Shown here in pieces: positions 60,558 to 64,000 of a stretch of 64,000 nucleotides of DNA (positions are counted from its first letter, which is position 1; every line of letters starts with the position of its first letter). The DNA comes from Viscum album. Its lineage: Eukaryota > Streptophyta > Magnoliopsida > Santalales > Viscaceae. The DNA is taken from contig OY728147.1 in the NCBI GenBank assembly GCA_963277665.1, forward strand, positions 1,267,275,424-1,267,339,423, in the 5' to 3' direction. A model generated the notes under the pieces. The model ran no database searches. It was not told where the DNA came from and worked only from the letters and a program-made list of their open reading frames with translations. The position numbers and the translations under genes are program-made.

Positions 60558-61133
60558 GTTATGTCATTTTTAACCCTAGTCTAGCCATTTGTTTTGTTGT
60601 GCACAACTACATCCGAAGATTCCTCTCAAGCCCTAGAAAGCTCTCTCCAAGAACGCTCTCAAGAACGGAGAGCGATCCTCCTCAACCACCCTCTCGATTC
60701 TATAGAGAACAAGAAAAGTCCTTCGAAGCAATTCTTGTGGTGATCAAAGACGAACGACGCAAGCATTAGGATCTTACACACTAGCACACAGAAATTTCTA
60801 CGACAACGCTCTGAGGCTTGTGGTGCGCGTGTGGATCACCATTGAAGAGAATCTACACTTAATTCCTACGACACAACAACGGTATGATGTAGAGACGCCG
60901 GATTTATCAACACAGAAATAATTCATCGCAAGGTAATTCTTTAGGTGCATAAATTAATTATAAATTATATGTGGCAACACTGCGTTTTGGTCCCGGCATT
61001 CTTACGTCAATTAATCCTTGAATTAATTTCATTGGTCACAATGTTCTTCATCGTGTAAATCTCGAATAATTCATCAATCATGACAAAAAGTCGTCGGGCT
61101 CAATAGGCGTTTCCACTGCACCCAAAACCTTCA
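60558..61133 (+). repeat. Last piece of the family B solo LTR
   Basis: Aligns by eye with the R-U5 part of the family B LTRs (shared order: GTGCACAAC, CTCTCAAGC, GAACG, GTGTGGATCACC, AGGTAATTCTTTA). It ends CCTTCA before the atgtt duplication. Confidence 0.85.
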
Positions 61134-61138
61134 ATGTT

Positions 61139-61440
61139 CATCGAGAGAGGAATGTTGTCTTTCCGCTTTGGCATAGTCTCAAAGGATCTCTTTGCACATT
61201 AGTGAATCATTCACGTTGGATAATTTGAAGAGGGGATATATTATTTTGGCAAGATTATTGGATAGGACAACCTCTTGCCTGTCCTAATTGCCTGACTCCT
61301 TTTATCGCCTTTAAGCTGGCAAAGCAGTTCCCTGCTTTCACCAACACAGTACTTGATGATGAGTTTCGTATGATCATCCAAAGATCATTCGCAACAAAAG
61401 AAAACCCAAAACAAAAGCAGATTTATCTTCAAGAATAATG
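61139..61440 (+). pseudogene. LINE relic, right part
   Basis: Continues the frame of the LINE left part at 48264: HRERNVVFPLWHSLKGSLCT, one stop, then GDILFWQDYWIGQPLACPN, the typical G-D-x-x-x-F-W-x-D-x-W box after LINE RT, and TVLDDEFRMIIQ (about 61380). The end is not defined. Confidence 0.8.
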
Positions 61441-63200
61441 CGTAAATAAAATTGTAAAACAGATTTGATGGTTGCGGCAACCGTTTTCTTCTCTTTCGAA
61501 GAGAATGCTTGAGGGAGATCACGAGGCGCAGAGAAAAAAAACACCCTGCCTCTGAGGGAATACACCGACAACTTAGATCCACGAACGCTTCTTAAGGATA
61601 CCCAAAAACCTAAGGGGTGCTAGCGCCTTCTTGGGTGAGATGGCAGTGTTTCAGGAAGAGAGATACGACAGAGACACTTCACACAACCAGTCATCGTATG
61701 GTAGTAGTTTATATTGGCAATCAAGGATGCGCCTTAATTGTTGTCTCATTTATTCATACGTTACATATGAATAAATACTATGCATTCATCATATGAATAA
61801 ATACTATGCATTCATCGTATGATAGTAGTTTATATTGTGCATTCACAAGATGGGGGTATGAATTAAAACGGCAGAAGATGACCAAGCATTGACGAGTTGC
61901 GACTAGAGAACAATGATGTGCAGGGACGAGAGCGAGACCCAGGCTCGAAAAGCTGTGGATTCGGTTGAGGAAGATGACCTGAGCCAAAGAACCAATGCAA
62001 GCTTGGTCTACGCAATGAAGTCAATCAAGATCGATCTCGAAGCTAACTCCTCGTCGATTACCACTGCTTCGAAAGCACATCACCAACAATGAAATGAGGC
62101 CGATCGAGGATGGCTAAGATCAAACACCGGGTCACGAGTCCGAATTTGTTTATGGATCTCAGTAGATGATGATCAAAGGAGAGGGGCTCTACCTGAGTCC
62201 GACTTTCAACCCAAACCAATGCCGAAAGTGATGAAGAGTCGTGTTCAGATTCAGTATGCGGGAAGATTAAGTTGTTGATGAAGACTTTCGATCGCTGATT
62301 TTTATTGCGCAGGTTGGAGGGGCCTCGGTTGTTCCCCAACGATGTGGTCATAGTGATGAAGGCGAGTGCGCACCGGGTGTTCGGCGTTACGCCTGTTAGG
62401 AGTTGCGATCGGATCATGCCTATCCGAGCTTGTTTCTGCACACTATTGAAGATCCTCGAGCAGAGAAGGCGTCAAATGTGGTTGAACACCATCTAAGGCT
62501 TAGATCGATGTCACTGAGATCGAATGGGGAAGACAGCTAGTTCGAGATGAGTTGCTTGGGCTCGTTCCCAGTCGATTCACAAACTAGAGTGCCAAAGTTT
62601 TGGTTGAAGAGGAAGACAATTGGATCACTGGCTTTTGTTCTTTTTGTACAGGTTCGATCTATTGAAGAGGATGAGGCCTCCATCGATCTCAATTGTTGCG
62701 GCTGTCTGAATGAATGTTCGTGTGCACCACCAGTTTGATTATTTGCCTTACTACCGCATTAAGGCGCAAAGGGCAGTGAAGCTGCCGAATTAGCTGGTGA
62801 AGTCAAGTGTAGGTGCAGCTAGTTGAAGGCTTGAGCTTTACTGTTAATGTTGTTTGAGGATGAGGAAGTCAAGATCGAGAGCTCCGTCGAGTACCAATAA
62901 GATTGGGAGGCGGACTGGTGTGCTGTCAAAGCCTTGTCCAAGAATCAAGCACTCGTCCCATTTCCCATACGGGCAGCCTCCTGGACGCCATGTTGGTCAA
63001 AAGCCAAACCCATCAGGCCAAAGCCTGCCCACTATTTTTTAAGCCCAATTCTCTACAGGGCCAAGCCTAAACTTGCCGCCACAAGCATCATCTTCCTCCT
63101 CATGGGAGCACACCCAACAAATTCTATCTCCCACTGTACTGCGAAGCAACGAAGTGTATCAACAAACGATTATTCTCGAAAGAGTACGGAGCGCAATAGT
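61441..63200. other. Unassigned sequence, possibly internal part of an LTR element
   Basis: Open frames of up to 137 codons occur, but no domain is recognised. A short direct repeat (ATGAATAAATACTATGCATT) lies at 61766-61785 and 61793-61812. It ends with a purine tract and LTR start at 63201-63213. Confidence 0.4.
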
Positions 63201-64000
63201 GAAGGGGGGGAATGTTTTGACAAAAAGATTCGAGTGATACTTGCATCTCAACCCTCGAACTGTACACGTGGCAACGATCAGAGGAGAGGAAGTCGGGCGC
63301 GGAATTTGAGGAATGTTTCAGAAATACTGAAATGGGTGAAATTTTGAAGCGCCCGAAGAACCTCCGATCATTCGGCTATAAATAAAGAACCGTTCACTGG
63401 AGGGGGAGGGGGTGTTGGTTGGATCGAGTGAGCTCCTGCTTTCCTGCTTTCTTTTGATTCTATTGTAATTCTCCAGTGAAGACCCACTAAGCCTTTAGTA
63501 GTTGAGCCGAAGAGATTCCTCTTTCCCCCTGTTGATAAATTCAATACTTAATTGATAGTTCTCTTTTATTCATCTCTCTCGAACTGCTTAACTGTGTTTA
63601 ATATTAGGAGATTTCCTTTTGTCCTATGCACTTGAATTCTTCTTCCTTTCTCCCTGGTTTACACACACAAGCCACCTAGAGCTTCTTCACTGCTGCGATA
63701 GTAAGCAGTGTGATGAACCAGGGGTGATTGGAGTTATTCGATCACTAGGCTAGGTGAGATTAAAGGTTGGAAGTAATTATTGCATCCCTCTAATTAATCC
63801 GAAATAACTAGGGGCAGGTGGTCAGTTGAGTTTTCATTTGATTAGTGAGAGAATAGAAGGGGGAAATGGAATAATGATTTTACGGGCAAAAAGGGGAATA
63901 TTCAAGGTTAGGTCACTATTTTTTAAACTAATTCCAAAACCAACTCAACTTCATCCAATTGAATTCACTCACTGTTTCCACGCCTCGAACCCATACAACA
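63201..64000 (+). repeat. Polypurine tract and probable 3' LTR, cut by window end
   Basis: GAAGGGGGGGAA (63201-63212) precedes TGTTTTGACAAAAAG. A TATA box (tataaata) lies at 63377-63384, followed by a G-rich stretch and a TTGTAATTCTCCAGTGAAG region typical of R-U5. The LTR end and partner are outside the window, and family is unknown. Confidence 0.5.

Larger units (their letters stand above)
48265..61133 (+). mobile_element. Solo LTR of family B copia, interrupted by later insertions
   Basis: Starts TGTTGGAGTTG at 48265 and ends CCTTCA at 61133. Five-base duplications atgtt (48260-48264 and 61134-61138) flank it exactly, inside the LINE relic. The first 1.3 kb (to 49594) and the last 0.6 kb (from 60558) align with the family B LTRs at 33460 and 44579 in reversed orientation; net length is about 1.9 kb. 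The centre is occupied by the SIRE-like solo LTR at 49595-60552. No internal genes of the family remain, so LTR-LTR recombination is inferred. Confidence 0.88.

Noticed and set aside
62058..63347. 127-codon minus and 137-codon plus frames near the window end
   Set aside because: No recognisable domains; both probably fall in LTR-element spacer sequence.

Overview
This window is AT-rich plant nuclear DNA, almost certainly from a flowering plant. The evidence is three clean exons of a plant-type RPN12 (26S proteasome lid) gene on the minus strand, plus plant transposon lineages throughout: CACTA, Athila-type Ty3/gypsy, Ty1/copia with tRNA-iMet primer sites, and a plant LINE. No bacterial-style operon, rRNA, tRNA or CRISPR array was seen. 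Apart from RPN12, nearly every coding trace is a transposon relic carrying stops or frameshifts. I did not find a convincing undescribed gene system. The most informative content is the nesting itself, because several insertions can be closed to the base by target-site duplications (TSDs).

Layout. 1-17674: a CACTA (En/Spm) transposon on the minus strand whose left end lies outside the window; its second gene is split by an Athila-like Ty3/gypsy element (2160-12114, plus strand, two 1511-bp LTRs). 17675-30710: layered old relics: a gypsy gag/protease fragment (minus), a gypsy integrase fragment (plus), a copia RT/RNase H fragment (plus), one end of another CACTA-like element, and the 3' end of an Athila/Tat-like element. 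31222-32106: the last three exons of RPN12 (minus), with one GC-AG intron; its N-terminal exon(s) are not in the window.

33460-46551: a 13.1-kb Ty1/copia element (called family B here, minus strand) with about 2-kb LTRs, itself holding a solo LTR (37114-38815) and a 3.5-kb insertion in its leader (40919-44413). 46670-48264 and 61139-about 61440: one LINE reverse transcriptase relic, split by a four-layer nest. The layers are a family B solo LTR (48265-61133, TSD atgtt), inside it a SIRE-like solo LTR (49595-60552, TSD acttc), and inside that a 5-kb TGTAACACCCC-type solo LTR (50287-55292, TSD gcgaa) and a compact 4.4-kb copia element with 136-bp LTRs (55981-60409, TSD ataat). 61440-64000: unassigned sequence, then a probable LTR running off the window end.

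How the parts relate. RPN12 is the only host gene recognised. If its first exon exists, it lies more than 31.8 kb upstream, beyond the transposon pile, so the gene has either a giant first intron or a lost 5' end. The compact copia element looks youngest: its two LTRs differ at 3 of 136 positions and its coding region is GC-rich, unlike everything around it. Protein family names come from motif recognition by eye, and no search was run.
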